In this document: piece after piece, positions 9,056-21,733 of the stretch
How positions within the stretch are numbered: position 1 is the first letter of the stretch
Layout: each line of letters begins with the position of its first letter
Assembly (NCBI GenBank): GCA_902625825.1
Contig: CACOCL010000001.1
Location: forward strand, 1-64,000
Reading direction: 5' to 3'
Source: an uncultured Pelagibacteraceae bacterium
GTDB lineage: Bacteria > Pseudomonadota > Alphaproteobacteria > Pelagibacterales > Pelagibacteraceae
DNA: 64,000 nt
The notes under the pieces: model-generated
Database searches by the model: none
What the model was told of the DNA's origin: nothing
What the model saw: the letters and a program-made list of their open reading frames with translations, nothing else
Translations under genes and position numbers: made by a program

Positions 9056-9678
9056 GGACTTAAAAGTTTTTTAACCCAATTGTTATTTTCATCTAAAGAA
9101 TATTTTAATCTTTCATGTATTCTATTATCTCCATCTAACCAAAATTCAATGCTTGATGGTTTTAAATTCCAGCCAGACCAGTGATCTGGTCTTGGTACAT
9201 TATCTTTATCTTTATATTTTTTTTTATAAATTTCTAAAGAGTCTAAAAGTTCTTCTCTATTTTTTAAAATACTGCTTTGTTTAGATGCCCATGCACCTAT
9301 TCTACTTTCATAAGCTCTTGAATTATAATAATCATCAGCTGTTTTATCATCTACTAACTTTAAAGTGCCAACAATTCTGATTTGTCTTAATAAACTTTTC
9401 CAATGAAAACACATTGTTGCATTTGGATTATCTCTTAATTCATTTCCTTTTTGGCTATTTAAATTAGTATAAAAAATAAATCCATTGTTATCAAAATCTT
9501 TTAGAAGAACCATTCGTACAGATGGAATGCCAGTCTTACTAGCTGTTCCTAAAGCTAAAGCGTTGGGATCATTAATCTCTTTTTTTTTAGCCTCATCGAA
9601 CCATTTTTCAAATAATTTAAATGGATCATCTAGATCTAAAAAGCATTTATTAAGCCCTAATGAGTTTTTTTGATTCAT
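9052..9678 (-). CDS. pdxH: Pyridoxamine 5'-phosphate oxidase
   Basis: FMN enzyme that oxidises pyridoxine or pyridoxamine 5'-phosphate to the cofactor pyridoxal phosphate. The 208-residue length is normal. Diagnostic stretches are SVRMVLLKDFDNNGFIFYTN (FMN phosphate binding), SQKGNEL, FHWKSLLRQIRIVG, and the C-terminal PEFWLDGDNRIHER-like end (here IEFWLDGDNRIHERLKY) with active-site Arg and His. The gene is divergent from aroC by 33 bases and convergent with the polyprenyl synthase gene, overlapping it by 4 bases. No operon partner. Confidence 0.96.
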   Translation of the reverse strand: MNQKNSLGLNKCFLDLDDPFKLFEKWFDEAKKKEINDPNALALGTASKTGIPSVRMVLLKDFDNNGFIFYTNLNSQKGNELRDNPNATMCFHWKSLLRQIRIVGTLKLVDDKTADDYYNSRAYESRIGAWASKQSSILKNREELLDSLEIYKKKYKDKDNVPRPDHWSGWNLKPSSIEFWLDGDNRIHERLKYSLDENNNWVKKLLSP

Positions 9679-9711
9679 AATTTAAACAAAATAATCTATA
9701 CAATATAAATA

Positions 9712-10794
9712 ATGTCATTTAATACTTTTGGAAAGTTTTTTCGTTTCACTACTTGGGGAGAGTCTCATGGGCCAGCTATTGGCTGTATAATTGATGGTTG
9801 TCCCCCATTAATTGAGATAAATGAGCACGATATTCAAAAGGAACTTAACAAAAGAAAGCCTGGTCAGTCAAAATTTACCACTCAAAGAAAAGAGAGTGAT
9901 AAAGTTCAAATTCTCTCTGGTGTTTTTCAGGGTAAAACAACAGGGACTCCGATTTCACTTATTATTTATAATGAGGATATGCGATCAAAAGATTATAACG
10001 ATATTAAAGATAAATTTAGACCTGGTCATGCGGACTTTACATATTTTAAGAAATATGGAATTAGAGATTACAGGGGTGGTGGAAGATCTTCCGCTAGAGA
10101 GACAGCCGCAAGGGTAGCAGCAGGAGCTGTTGCAAAAAAAATCTTAGAAAAAAAATTAGGCAAAAAATTTAAAATTTCTGGTGCTGTAACACAACTTGGT
10201 ATTCTTGGTTGTGATACAACTAAATGGGATGAGAAGGTAATTTACAAAAACCCATTTTTTTGCCCTGACAAATCAATGATTAAGTTATGGGAAAAATATC
10301 TTTTAAGTGTTCGGAAAGCAGGATCCTCTTGTGGAGCTATTATTGAAATTAGAGCAAATGGTATCCCAGCAGGATTAGGTGCTCCAATATATTCAAAACT
10401 AGACTCTGATATTGCCTCAGCTATGATGAGTATAAATGCTGTGAAGGGAGTGAACATAGGATCTGGAATGAATTCTGCTCAATTATCTGGAGAAGTAAAT
10501 TCAGATGAAATTTCTCAAACAAAAAAGAAACTAAAATTTGCCTCAAATAATGCTGGAGGAATTCTAGGAGGGATTTCGTCAGGGCAACAAATAGTAGTAT
10601 CATTTGCTGTAAAACCTACTTCTTCAATTTTAAAAACAAAAAAAACTATCAACAAATTTGGGGAGAATACTACAATTACAGTTAAAGGTAGGCATGATCC
10701 ATGTGTAGGAATAAGAGCTGTGCCTGTTGGAGAAGCCATGCTCTCATGTGTTTTATTAGATCATTACATGATGAACAAAGCTCAGTGTAGTTAA
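9712..10794 (+). CDS. aroC: Chorismate synthase
   Basis: Last step of the shikimate pathway: EPSP to chorismate with reduced FMN. The 360-residue protein has the three family signatures: [16 protein letters not shown] near residue 16, [18 protein letters not shown] around 122-139, and [17 protein letters not shown] near the C terminus. The start ATG at 9712 gives [20 protein letters not shown], the usual head. It is a single gene between divergent pdxH and convergent dxs, with only 3 bases to the dxs stop, so the two transcripts must meet there. Confidence 0.98.
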   Translation: MSFNTFGKFFRFTTWGESHGPAIGCIIDGCPPLIEINEHDIQKELNKRKPGQSKFTTQRKESDKVQILSGVFQGKTTGTPISLIIYNEDMRSKDYNDIKDKFRPGHADFTYFKKYGIRDYRGGGRSSARETAARVAAGAVAKKILEKKLGKKFKISGAVTQLGILGCDTTKWDEKVIYKNPFFCPDKSMIKLWEKYLLSVRKAGSSCGAIIEIRANGIPAGLGAPIYSKLDSDIASAMMSINAVKGVNIGSGMNSAQLSGEVNSDEISQTKKKLKFASNNAGGILGGISSGQQIVVSFAVKPTSSILKTKKTINKFGENTTITVKGRHDPCVGIRAVPVGEAMLSCVLLDHYMMNKAQCS

Positions 10795-10797
10795 AAA

Positions 10798-12711
10798 CTA
10801 TTTTTGTTTTTGTAGAATAATATTTGAATTTAAAACATCTAAAACTTTTTCCTCAATAGATTTTGCGTCTAAATTAGCTGCTTTATACATGCTTTCAGGC
10901 GTATCTTGATCAATGAAAATATCTGGGAGTTTCATGGATCTAAATTTTAAATTGTTATCTAGTAATCCCTTCTTAGTTAAAAAGTCAACGACATGTGACC
11001 CAAAACCACCTATTGACCCTTCCTCTATTGTCATTATTGCTTCATGAGTAGTTGCTAACTGCCAAATTAAGTTTTCATCTAAAGGCTTAGCAAATCTTGC
11101 ATCTACAACTGTAATGTTAACGCCCTTTTTTTCTAAATTTTCTGATGCTTTTAAAATTTCGTTTAATCTTGTTCCGAAGTTCAAAATAGCAACCTTTTTT
11201 CCCTCTAAAATAATTTTTGATTTTCCTATTTCAATTTTTTCATTAATAGTAGGAAGAGCAGTTCCAAAACCAACTCCTCTAGGATATCTAAAAGCACACG
11301 GTCTGTCATTTATTTCTGTGGACGTATTGATCATTTTAACCAGCTCCGCTTCATCACTTGCAGCCATAACAATAAAATTTGGAAGTGTTGAAAGATAAGT
11401 AGTATCAAAACTACCTGCATGAGTAGGTCCATCTGCACCTACTAAACCTGCTCTATCTATTGCAAACCTAACAGGTAAACTTTGAATTGCAACATCATGA
11501 ACCACCTGGTCATATGCTCTTTGTAAAAAGGTAGAATAAATAGCTGCATAAGGTTTATAATTCTCTGTAGCCAAACCTGCTGCAAAAGTAACAGCATGTT
11601 GCTCGGCTATTCCAACATCGAATGTTCTATCTGGGAACTCTTTTCTAAAAATATCTAGACCAGTTCCATCAGGCATTGCTGCAGTAATAGCGACTATTTT
11701 GCTATCTTTTTTGGCATGCTGAATAAGGGTTTTAGCAAACACTTTTGTATATGATGGTATCTTACTTGAAGTTTTTATTTGCTCCCCAGTTTTTACATTA
11801 AATTTTGAAACACCGTGATAGTTATCTTTTGCCTCTTCTGCAAATGTGTATCCCTTGCCTTTTTTTGTTTTTATATGAATTAAAATTGGACCTTCATGTT
11901 TTGTATCTCTTGCGTTCCTTAGGATCGGCATTAGTGAATTTAAATCATGTCCATCTATAGGACCAATATAATAAAATCCAAGTGAGCTGAATAATGTGCC
12001 CCCAGTCACTGCTGACCTTAACAAATCTTCAGCTTTTCCAGCTTTTGCACTAAACCGTTTTGAAAATGCTGAGGTAATAAGTTTTATTGTCTCTCTAAAA
12101 CTAAAGTAGATCTTACCAGAAAAAATTTTTGCTAAATAAGTACCCATTGCACCAACCGGTCTTGCTATTGACATATCGTTGTCATTCAAAATCACAATCA
12201 TTTTTGTTTTTGAGGTACCAGCATTATTCATTGCTTCATAAGCCATACCAGCACTAATTGCTCCATCACCAATTACTGCAATTACGTTATCAGATTTATT
12301 TGAAAGTTTATTTGCTACTGCGATTCCTAATGCAGAGGAAATAGAAGTAGAGCTATGTGCAGCACCAAATGGATCATATTCACTCTCTAATCTTTTTGTA
12401 AAGCCAGATAGTCCACCCCCCTGTCTCAAAGTTCTGATTTTATCTTTTCTACCAGTGAGAATTTTATGAGGATAACATTGATGACCAACATCCCACACTA
12501 ATTTATCATTTGGCGTATTAAAAATATAATGAAGAGCAACTGTTAATTCTACCACTCCAAGACTAGCACCTAAATGACCACCAGTAACTGATACTGCATC
12601 AATCATTTCATCTCTCAATTCATCAGCTACATTCTGTAATTTGGACTCAGGTATTTTTTTAAGATCTGATGGAAAATTAATCTTATCTAAAAATTTATAA
12701 TTTTTTTTCAT
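10798..12711 (-). CDS. dxs: 1-deoxy-D-xylulose-5-phosphate synthase
   Basis: Thiamin-diphosphate enzyme that condenses pyruvate and glyceraldehyde 3-phosphate, the entry step of the MEP isoprenoid pathway. The 637 residues carry TGGHLG with His46, the cofactor motif GDG at 148-150 followed by [15 protein letters not shown], the catalytic Glu in [10 protein letters not shown], and [14 protein letters not shown] in the transketolase-like middle domain. It is the last gene of xseB-ispA-dxs, the same order as in many proteobacteria, and overlaps ispA by 4 bases (ATGA-type coupling). Confidence 0.98.
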   Translation of the reverse strand: MKKNYKFLDKINFPSDLKKIPESKLQNVADELRDEMIDAVSVTGGHLGASLGVVELTVALHYIFNTPNDKLVWDVGHQCYPHKILTGRKDKIRTLRQGGGLSGFTKRLESEYDPFGAAHSSTSISSALGIAVANKLSNKSDNVIAVIGDGAISAGMAYEAMNNAGTSKTKMIVILNDNDMSIARPVGAMGTYLAKIFSGKIYFSFRETIKLITSAFSKRFSAKAGKAEDLLRSAVTGGTLFSSLGFYYIGPIDGHDLNSLMPILRNARDTKHEGPILIHIKTKKGKGYTFAEEAKDNYHGVSKFNVKTGEQIKTSSKIPSYTKVFAKTLIQHAKKDSKIVAITAAMPDGTGLDIFRKEFPDRTFDVGIAEQHAVTFAAGLATENYKPYAAIYSTFLQRAYDQVVHDVAIQSLPVRFAIDRAGLVGADGPTHAGSFDTTYLSTLPNFIVMAASDEAELVKMINTSTEINDRPCAFRYPRGVGFGTALPTINEKIEIGKSKIILEGKKVAILNFGTRLNEILKASENLEKKGVNITVVDARFAKPLDENLIWQLATTHEAIMTIEEGSIGGFGSHVVDFLTKKGLLDNNLKFRSMKLPDIFIDQDTPESMYKAANLDAKSIEEKVLDVLNSNIILQKQK

Positions 12712-13580
12712 TTATCTCTATTTAAAATATAATTTAAAGTTTCTGATAAATTTTTCGATTTTTTACCATAAACTTTTATTTTATTATTAATCTTTAATAT
12801 TAAATTATCAGCATATTTAACTGTATTTTTTTGTCCAAGTAAACTAATAAGAGTTGCTTTACCTTTCTTTTTGTCTTTACCAGTTTTTTTTCCTGCAATA
12901 GATAAATCTCCCCTATGATCAATTAAGTCATCAGCAACTTGAAATAATAAACCAATATCTGCTCCAATATTCTTAAATTTAGATATTTCTTTTTTATTTT
13001 TCTGTTTTATTATTAGTGGAGCCATACAACAAAAACTAAAAAGTCTCCCAGTTTTCTTAATTTCCATTTCAATTATTTTTTTTTTTGAAACTTTCTTATG
13101 TTCGTAACTTAAATCCAGATATTGACCGCCAGCAACTCCTAAATGTCCAGAACCTTCAGATATTTTATTAATCAAACTAATCTTAATTTTTTCTGAAATA
13201 TTTAATTCATTATGACTTAAAATTTCAAAAGCCATTGTCAAAAGAGAGTTTCCCGCCAAAACAGCAGTGGACTCACCAAATTTTACATGGGTAGAAGGTT
13301 TTCCTCTTCTTATTGTATCATTGTCCATACATGGCAAATCATCATGAATTAATGAATAGGCGTGAATACACTCAACTGCAGATCCTATTATAATTAATGA
13401 CTTATATTTTATATTGAATAATGATCCTACATCAATCAGGACTTTAGATCTTATTTTTTTTCCTCCAGAAAATAATCCATACTGCATTGGTTTAATTAAT
13501 TCTGATTTCTTCTGTTTCTTAATGAAACCTTTTAAGAACGTATTTGTATCTTTAGCAATTTTATCTAATTTTTTTTTCAT
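12708..13580 (-). CDS. ispA: Short-chain prenyl synthase (geranyl/farnesyl diphosphate synthase)
   Basis: Makes farnesyl (or geranyl) diphosphate from IPP and DMAPP. It is 290 residues with GGKKIR at 39-44, the first aspartate motif DDLPCMD at 80-86 with the two-residue insertion typical of bacterial FPP synthases, RRGKPSTH at 91-98 and the second motif DDLID at 217-221. The gene sits between xseB (overlap 20 bases) and dxs (overlap 4 bases). Product length (C15 or C20) is not settled by sequence alone. The lysine-rich C-terminal third is degenerate compared with the catalytic core, as is common in this A+T-rich genome. Confidence 0.94.
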   Translation of the reverse strand: MKKKLDKIAKDTNTFLKGFIKKQKKSELIKPMQYGLFSGGKKIRSKVLIDVGSLFNIKYKSLIIIGSAVECIHAYSLIHDDLPCMDNDTIRRGKPSTHVKFGESTAVLAGNSLLTMAFEILSHNELNISEKIKISLINKISEGSGHLGVAGGQYLDLSYEHKKVSKKKIIEMEIKKTGRLFSFCCMAPLIIKQKNKKEISKFKNIGADIGLLFQVADDLIDHRGDLSIAGKKTGKDKKKGKATLISLLGQKNTVKYADNLILKINNKIKVYGKKSKNLSETLNYILNRDK

Positions 13581-13815
13581 TATTTTTTGAGATTATTTTC
13601 AAAATATTTTCCTTTGATTTTTCATTAATGTTCTTCACACTTTTTTGAAATTTTTTTTCAATAATACTATTTAATTTAAGCAAATCTTGATACTTTTCGA
13701 TGGAGTTTTGTAAATCTTTTTGGCTCTCTAAATAATCAATTATTCTATTGGCTTCATTTGTTAAATCTTCAAGAGATAAGGATTCATAATTATTTGGTAA
13801 ATTTTTATCTTTCAT
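13561..13815 (-). CDS. xseB: Exodeoxyribonuclease VII small subunit
   Basis: An 84-residue helical protein that binds the large subunit XseA to form the single-strand DNA exonuclease VII. Family features are the head LPNNYESLSLEDLTNEANRI-like segment (the usual FEEAL.ELE.IV.LE pattern) and a coiled C-terminal half. Identification leans on size, pattern and the conserved order xseB-ispA-dxs. It overlaps ispA by 20 bases and is divergent from the Sua5-type gene by 20 bases. Confidence 0.85.
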   Translation of the reverse strand: MKDKNLPNNYESLSLEDLTNEANRIIDYLESQKDLQNSIEKYQDLLKLNSIIEKKFQKSVKNINEKSKENILKIISKNNEKKIR

Positions 13816-13835
13816 ATAATACTCTCAGATAATAC

Positions 13836-14768
13836 ATGAAAATTAATCTTGCAAATATTAAAAAAGCTCAAAAATTACTTAATAAAAGAGAGTGTATAGC
13901 TATACCAACTGAGACTGTTTATGGTTTAGCTGGAAATGCGTATTCTGATATAGCATGTAAAAAAATATTCAAAATAAAAAAAAGGCCAAAAAATAACCCT
14001 TTGATTATTCACTATTACAATCAAAAAAATTTACTCAAAGATTGTAATTTAAATGATAATTTTATGAAACTATATAAAAACTTATGTCCTGGTCCAATAA
14101 CTTTTATTCTTGATTTAAAAAAAAGATCAAAGATTTCTAGAATTGCTACGAATAAAAAGAAAACTTTAGCAGTAAGATTTCCGAAACATCCAGTTACTAG
14201 ACAGCTACTTAAAAGATTAAATTTTCCTTTAGCTGCTCCAAGTGCTAATCCCTCGTCTAGAATAAGTGCAGTCTGTTCTACTGACATAATAGATGATTTT
14301 GGAAAAAAAATTAAATTTATACTTGAGGGAGGAAAATCTAAAATTGGAGTTGAGTCTACTATTATTGATGTAAGAGAAAAACCAAAAATTTTACGTTTAG
14401 GTGGTTTAGAGATCTCTAAAATAGAAAAAATATTAAAAAAAAAAATTATTATCTCTAATAATCCATCTAAAATTTCAGCTCCAGGTCAATTAAGAGTTCA
14501 TTATTCACCTGGACTGCCGATAAGATTAAATGTTAGAAATTCAAAAAATGATGAGGCCTATTTGTTAATTAAAAAAAGAAAAAAAAATAAGTCAAATTTT
14601 TACTTTTTATCTAAAAAAGGTGATTTAGTAGAAGCAGCAAAAAATTTATATAGCGTTTTAAGAGAAATTCGAAAAAGTAAATATAAATCTATAGCAGTAG
14701 AACAAATACCAAATAAAGGATTAGGTAAAACAATTAACGATAGATTAATAAGGGCATCTAAATTCTAA
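13836..14768 (+). CDS. L-threonylcarbamoyladenylate synthase, Sua5 type
   Basis: Uses threonine, bicarbonate and ATP to make threonylcarbamoyl-AMP for the t6A modification of ANN-reading tRNAs. The N-terminal YrdC domain (about 1-190) has the signature ECIAIPTETVYGLAGNA, KIKKRPKNNPLIIHYY, PGPITFIL, and LAAPSANPSSRISA. A C-terminal Sua5 domain follows after ISAPGQLRVHYSPGLPIRLN, making 310 residues, longer than plain TsaC/YrdC. The ATG at 13836 fits the family. Its stop overlaps the ATG of the ABC ATPase by one base, suggesting co-transcription without obvious functional link. Confidence 0.93.
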   Translation: MKINLANIKKAQKLLNKRECIAIPTETVYGLAGNAYSDIACKKIFKIKKRPKNNPLIIHYYNQKNLLKDCNLNDNFMKLYKNLCPGPITFILDLKKRSKISRIATNKKKTLAVRFPKHPVTRQLLKRLNFPLAAPSANPSSRISAVCSTDIIDDFGKKIKFILEGGKSKIGVESTIIDVREKPKILRLGGLEISKIEKILKKKIIISNNPSKISAPGQLRVHYSPGLPIRLNVRNSKNDEAYLLIKKRKKNKSNFYFLSKKGDLVEAAKNLYSVLREIRKSKYKSIAVEQIPNKGLGKTINDRLIRASKF

Positions 14769-15502
14769 TGCAAACTACACTTGAAGTAATTAAATTGTAT
14801 AAAAATTATGATAATAAAGAAGCAGTAAAAAATATTTCATTTAAAATTAATAGAAATGAAATAATTGGGATTTTGGGTCCTAATGGTTGTGGAAAAACAA
14901 CCACAATAGGAATGATCTTGGGATTACTAAAACCATCAAGCGGAAAAATACTAATTGATAATGTCGAAATAGAAAAAAAAAGAGTTGATATATTAGATAA
15001 GTTAAATTTTATATCCCCATATATAGAGCTTCCTAAAAAATTAACAGTAAAGCAAAACTTAGAAGTGTATGGTAGACTTTACGATGTAAAAAATCTCAAT
15101 GAAAAAATAGAGGACATCACTGAAAAACTTAGACTAAAAGAAATAATAAATAAAATTACTGGAGAACTTTCGTCTGGTCAAAAAAATAGAGTAAGTCTAG
15201 CTAAGTCAATAATTAATGAACCAATGATATTACTTCTGGATGAACCAACAGCCTCTCTTGATCCAGAGACTGGTGACTATATAAGAGAATTTTTGCAAAA
15301 TTATCAAAAAGAAAATAAGACATCTATTTTACTTGCTTCGCATAATATGGCTGAAGTAGAGAGATTATGTTCTTCTGTGTTAATGATGAATAATGGATCA
15401 ATTATTGACCAAGGAAAACCCTCAGAACTCATAAAAAAACATGGCAGAAAAAATATGGAGGAAGTTTTTTTAAAACTTACAAGGGGAAAAAATGAATCTT
15501 AA
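14768..15502 (+). CDS. ABC transporter ATP-binding protein (ABC-2 exporter type)
   Basis: A 244-residue ATPase partner of the permease that follows. Walker A is GPNGCGKTT at about 37-45, the signature LSSGQKNR lies in the middle, Walker B with LLLDEPTASLDP follows, and the switch His is in LLASHNMAE. The pattern matches the DrrA/NodI/CcmA-like exporters that work with ABC-2 permeases. It overlaps the permease gene by 11 bases, so they form one transporter. The cargo (lipid, polysaccharide or drug) is not readable from sequence. Confidence 0.92.
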   Translation: MQTTLEVIKLYKNYDNKEAVKNISFKINRNEIIGILGPNGCGKTTTIGMILGLLKPSSGKILIDNVEIEKKRVDILDKLNFISPYIELPKKLTVKQNLEVYGRLYDVKNLNEKIEDITEKLRLKEIINKITGELSSGQKNRVSLAKSIINEPMILLLDEPTASLDPETGDYIREFLQNYQKENKTSILLASHNMAEVERLCSSVLMMNNGSIIDQGKPSELIKKHGRKNMEEVFLKLTRGKNES

Positions 15503-16283
15503 TAAAATGTATGGTCTTTTTTTAAGACATTTTTATTTGATCAAAGGATCTTTGCCTAGAATTTTAGATTTGATTTATTGGCCAACTATACAAATAATTT
15601 TATGGGGCTTTATTTCAAAATTTTTTTCAATCTATAGTGATTATTATAATAATACTGTTGGTATAATTTTAACATGTGCAATTCTTTATGATATACTTTT
15701 TAGATCAAGCATTAGTTTCAATATGCTTTTTTTAGAAGAAATTTGGAGTAGAAACTTTACTAATTTATTTATTGCTCCTCTTAAACTTAAAGAGATAATC
15801 ATATCCTTGATTTTCACTGCCTTAATAAGAACTCTAATTGGATTGGTTCCAGCAGTCATTTTAACCTCTCCATTATTTGGAGTTTCAATTTTAAAACTCG
15901 GCTTGCCCCTTCTATTATTATTTTTGAGCTTGTATATATTTGGAATTACACTTGGTCTGTTTGTAAGCGCTGGTCTAATGAGATTTGGTCCATCATTTGA
16001 AAATATCGCCTGGTCATCTCTATTTTTATTAGCCCCTTTGGGTTGTATATATTATCCTATTGAAATCTTACCAGATTTTTTCCAAGTTATAGCTAAAGGT
16101 TTGCCTTTAGTTCATATTTTTGATGAGACAAGAAATATTTTATTAAATGACACTTTTAATTACGAAAATCTCAAAATAGCATACACTTTAAATCTTATAT
16201 ATCTCACTTTTGGAATTAGTGTATTTTATTATTCATTTTTAAAAGCTCGGACTAAGGGCACACTAATTAATATGGGAGAATAA
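15492..16283 (+). CDS. ABC-2 type transporter permease
   Basis: A 263-residue inner-membrane protein with about six hydrophobic segments, starting near residues 25-50 (LIYWPTIQIILWGFI) and ending near 235-250. The segment GPSFENIAWSSLFLLAPLGCIYYPIEILP with the following KGLPLVHIFDETRN matches the ABC-2 membrane family signature (I quote only short parts: LLAPLGCIYYPIEILP). It pairs with the ATPase just upstream, overlapping it by 11 bases. The stop at 16283 is one base before the tRNA-Arg gene on the other strand. The transported substrate is unknown. Confidence 0.9.
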   Translation: MNLNKMYGLFLRHFYLIKGSLPRILDLIYWPTIQIILWGFISKFFSIYSDYYNNTVGIILTCAILYDILFRSSISFNMLFLEEIWSRNFTNLFIAPLKLKEIIISLIFTALIRTLIGLVPAVILTSPLFGVSILKLGLPLLLLFLSLYIFGITLGLFVSAGLMRFGPSFENIAWSSLFLLAPLGCIYYPIEILPDFFQVIAKGLPLVHIFDETRNILLNDTFNYENLKIAYTLNLIYLTFGISVFYYSFLKARTKGTLINMGE

Positions 16284-16284
16284 A

Positions 16285-16361
16285 TGGTGCGCCTGCTAGG
16301 AGTCGAACCCAGAACCTCCTGATCCGAAGTCAGGCGCTCTATCCAGTTGAGCTACAAGCGC
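16285..16361 (-). tRNA. tRNA-Arg (anticodon TCG)
   Basis: A 77-base cloverleaf on the minus strand. Acceptor GCGCTTG pairs with CAGGCGC; the anticodon stem CCTGA/TCAGG holds the loop CTTCGGA with anticodon TCG, which reads CGA and by wobble other CGN codons. The T arm contains GGTTCGACTCC and the CCA end is encoded. It sits between two plus-strand genes with almost no spacer. Confidence 0.95.
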
Positions 16362-16384
16362 ATATAATATTAATATAACATTTT

Positions 16385-17365
16385 ATGGAAAAAAAAATAA
16401 ATTTGATTGTAAAAGAACTGGATAAAGGACTTCGTGTTGATGTTTTTATTAATAAAAAAGAAAGTAAAATTAGTAGAACTAGGATTAAGAATTTAATTCT
16501 AGAAAAAAGATTAAAATTAAACAAAAAAACGATTAATGATCCATCAAAAAAAGTCTCTATTGGCGATATAATTGATCTTTCAATACCAGAGCCTAAGTTA
16601 CCCTCACTTAAACCGTATAATTATAAATTGAATATTGTATTTGAAGACGAAGACCTAATTGTTATTAATAAACCCGCTGGTATAGTAATGCATCCTGGGG
16701 CTGGAAATTTTGATAATACTATTGTTAATGCGCTCATTTACTATGATAAAAATGCTTTATCAAATATTGGTGATGAGTCTAGGCCAGGTATTGTTCATAG
16801 AATCGATAAGAATACATCAGGTCTAGTAGTCATTGCAAAAAATAATCTTACTCATGAAAACTTGTCTGATCAATTTAGAAATCACACTATTTCAAGGATT
16901 TACCAATTGCTTGTTTGGGGCAAGATTAGACCATCTAGCGGTCGAGTTGAAACCTATATCACAAGAAGCTCTAGAAACAGACAAATGATGGAAGTAAGTA
17001 AAACAAAAGGTAAAAAAGCTATAACAAATTATAAAACTATTGAAGTATTTGAAAATGATAAAATACCAACATTTAGTCTTGTGGAATGTAATCTTGAAAC
17101 AGGAAGAACTCATCAAATAAGAGTCCATATGAATCACTTAGGAAATAGCATAGTGGGTGATGATACTTATAAAAAAAAATTTAAAAAGATAAGGAATATC
17201 GATTTTGTGTTAGAGAAAAATCTAATTAATCTTAACAGACAGTTTCTTCACGCAAAATCTATTGGATTTATTCATCCCAAAACTAATAAAGAGATGATTT
17301 TTAATTCAAATTTACCAAAAGAGCTTGAAATAATTTTAAAAATGCTGAGAAATGCTAATAAATAA
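16385..17365 (+). CDS. rluD: 23S rRNA pseudouridine synthase, RluD/RluA family
   Basis: Converts uridines to pseudouridine in 23S rRNA. The 326 residues have an N-terminal S4 RNA-binding domain (GLRVDVFINKKESKISRTRI, 15-34) and the catalytic domain with GIVHRIDKNTSGLVV; the catalytic Asp is 141. LETGRTHQIRVHM near residue 235 is the second family motif. S4 domain plus length favour RluD (positions 1911/1915/1917 in E. coli), with RluC as the alternative. Starts 23 bases after tRNA-Arg (opposite strand), followed by rpoH. Confidence 0.9.
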   Translation: MEKKINLIVKELDKGLRVDVFINKKESKISRTRIKNLILEKRLKLNKKTINDPSKKVSIGDIIDLSIPEPKLPSLKPYNYKLNIVFEDEDLIVINKPAGIVMHPGAGNFDNTIVNALIYYDKNALSNIGDESRPGIVHRIDKNTSGLVVIAKNNLTHENLSDQFRNHTISRIYQLLVWGKIRPSSGRVETYITRSSRNRQMMEVSKTKGKKAITNYKTIEVFENDKIPTFSLVECNLETGRTHQIRVHMNHLGNSIVGDDTYKKKFKKIRNIDFVLEKNLINLNRQFLHAKSIGFIHPKTNKEMIFNSNLPKELEIILKMLRNANK

Positions 17366-17405
17366 ATTATTGAAAAATAATTAAAATTAATTAGATAAAC
17401 TACCT

Positions 17406-20400
<2,995 letters not shown>

Positions 20401-20401
20401 A

Positions 20402-21733
20402 TTACCTAATTTTTTTCAAAATAATATTAACGCATTTAATAAGGAGTCTTTTATTTTCACTTTCTCCCATTATTCTTATTTTTGACTCTGTCCCCGATTT
20501 TCTTACAAGAATTCTACCACTACCTTTTATTAATTTTGAAGCTAATTTAATTGATTTCTTAATTTCGGGTTTGTTGATAATACTTTTATCTTTTACCTCA
20601 ATATTTTTAAGTAATTGTGGAGTTTTTTTAAACTTTTCAAAAAATTCACTGGCTCTTTTTCCTTTTCTAAGAGCAAATAAAGACTCTAAAGCAACGAGTA
20701 AACCATCTCCTGTAGTTGCAAATTTACCTAGAATAATATGTCCTGATTGTTCTCCACCTAAATTAAACTTATTTTTTTGCATTACCTCTTTTACGTATCT
20801 GTCACCAACATCAGCACGTATAAATTTTATACCTTTTTTTTTGAAATACTTTTCAAGGCCATAATTGGACATTAATGTTCCAACAACCCCTCCTTTTAAC
20901 ATTTTTTTATTTTGCCACCTTGTTGCTAATGCAGCAATAATTTGGTCTCCATCTATAATATTACTTTTTTCATCACACATAATTATCCTATCTGCATCAC
21001 CATCTAATGAAATACCTATATGAGCCTTATACTTTTTAACTGCAGATTTTATCTTTTCAGGAAATGTAGATCCACAATTTTTGTTAATATTTAATCCATT
21101 AGGATTAACTCCTATTGCAATTACCTTGGCTCCTAAAGATTTTAATAACTCTGGTCCAGCTTTGTACCCAGCTCCATTTGCACAATCAATTACAATTCTA
21201 AGTCCTCTTAGATTGAATTCTTTGGTAAAATTTTTCTTTAATATTTTGATGTAATCATTTGTTCCTGATTCTAATCTTTTTACTCTTCCTAATTTTTCGG
21301 GCTTTGAGAGATTTTTAATAATCTTTTTATCTATTAAACTTTCAATTTTTTTTTCTATTTTATCTGATAGTTTCATGCCATTAGGTCCAAATAGTTTTAA
21401 TCCATTATCGTTATGAGGATTGTGAGAAGCTGTAATCATAATTCCCATATTTGCCCTCATGGCTTTTGTAAGCATCGCTAAACCATTTGTGGGTAAAGGT
21501 CCTAAAGTATATACATGCATACCAGCTGATGCCAATCCAGATACAAGTGCTGGTTCTAAAGTATATCCAGATAATCTTGTATCTTTTGCTATTATTGCAG
21601 TTTGTTTCTTTTTTTTTTGAGATTTAAAATATGTTCCACTTGCTAAACCAAATTTAAAAAACATATCTCCGTTAATATTTTTACTATTGATAGCTCCCCT
21701 AATACCATCAGTACCAAAATATTTTTTTGTCAT
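20402..21733 (-). CDS. glmM: Phosphoglucosamine mutase
   Basis: Interconverts glucosamine-6-phosphate and glucosamine-1-phosphate on the way to UDP-GlcNAc, needed for peptidoglycan and lipopolysaccharide. The 443 residues start MTKKYFGTDGIRG; the phosphoserine loop is TASHNPHNDNG with Ser103, the metal loop is DGDADR in the middle, sugar specificity GGEQSGHI, and phosphate binding RKSGTESKIR at the end. Overlaps folP by one base and precedes thiD. The folP-glmM pair after ftsH is the usual bacterial order. Confidence 0.97.
   Translation of the reverse strand: MTKKYFGTDGIRGAINSKNINGDMFFKFGLASGTYFKSQKKKKQTAIIAKDTRLSGYTLEPALVSGLASAGMHVYTLGPLPTNGLAMLTKAMRANMGIMITASHNPHNDNGLKLFGPNGMKLSDKIEKKIESLIDKKIIKNLSKPEKLGRVKRLESGTNDYIKILKKNFTKEFNLRGLRIVIDCANGAGYKAGPELLKSLGAKVIAIGVNPNGLNINKNCGSTFPEKIKSAVKKYKAHIGISLDGDADRIIMCDEKSNIIDGDQIIAALATRWQNKKMLKGGVVGTLMSNYGLEKYFKKKGIKFIRADVGDRYVKEVMQKNKFNLGGEQSGHIILGKFATTGDGLLVALESLFALRKGKRASEFFEKFKKTPQLLKNIEVKDKSIINKPEIKKSIKLASKLIKGSGRILVRKSGTESKIRIMGESENKRLLIKCVNIILKKIR

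Noticed and set aside
10421-10603. Open frames on the opposite strand of aroC, ppdK, ftsH and other genes
   Set aside because: They lie inside strongly conserved genes, have no family features, and reflect low stop frequency in the reverse frames.
17370-17398. Candidate promoter TTGAAA before rpoH
   Set aside because: The matching -10 (TAGATA) is poor; any such pair is easily found by chance in this DNA.
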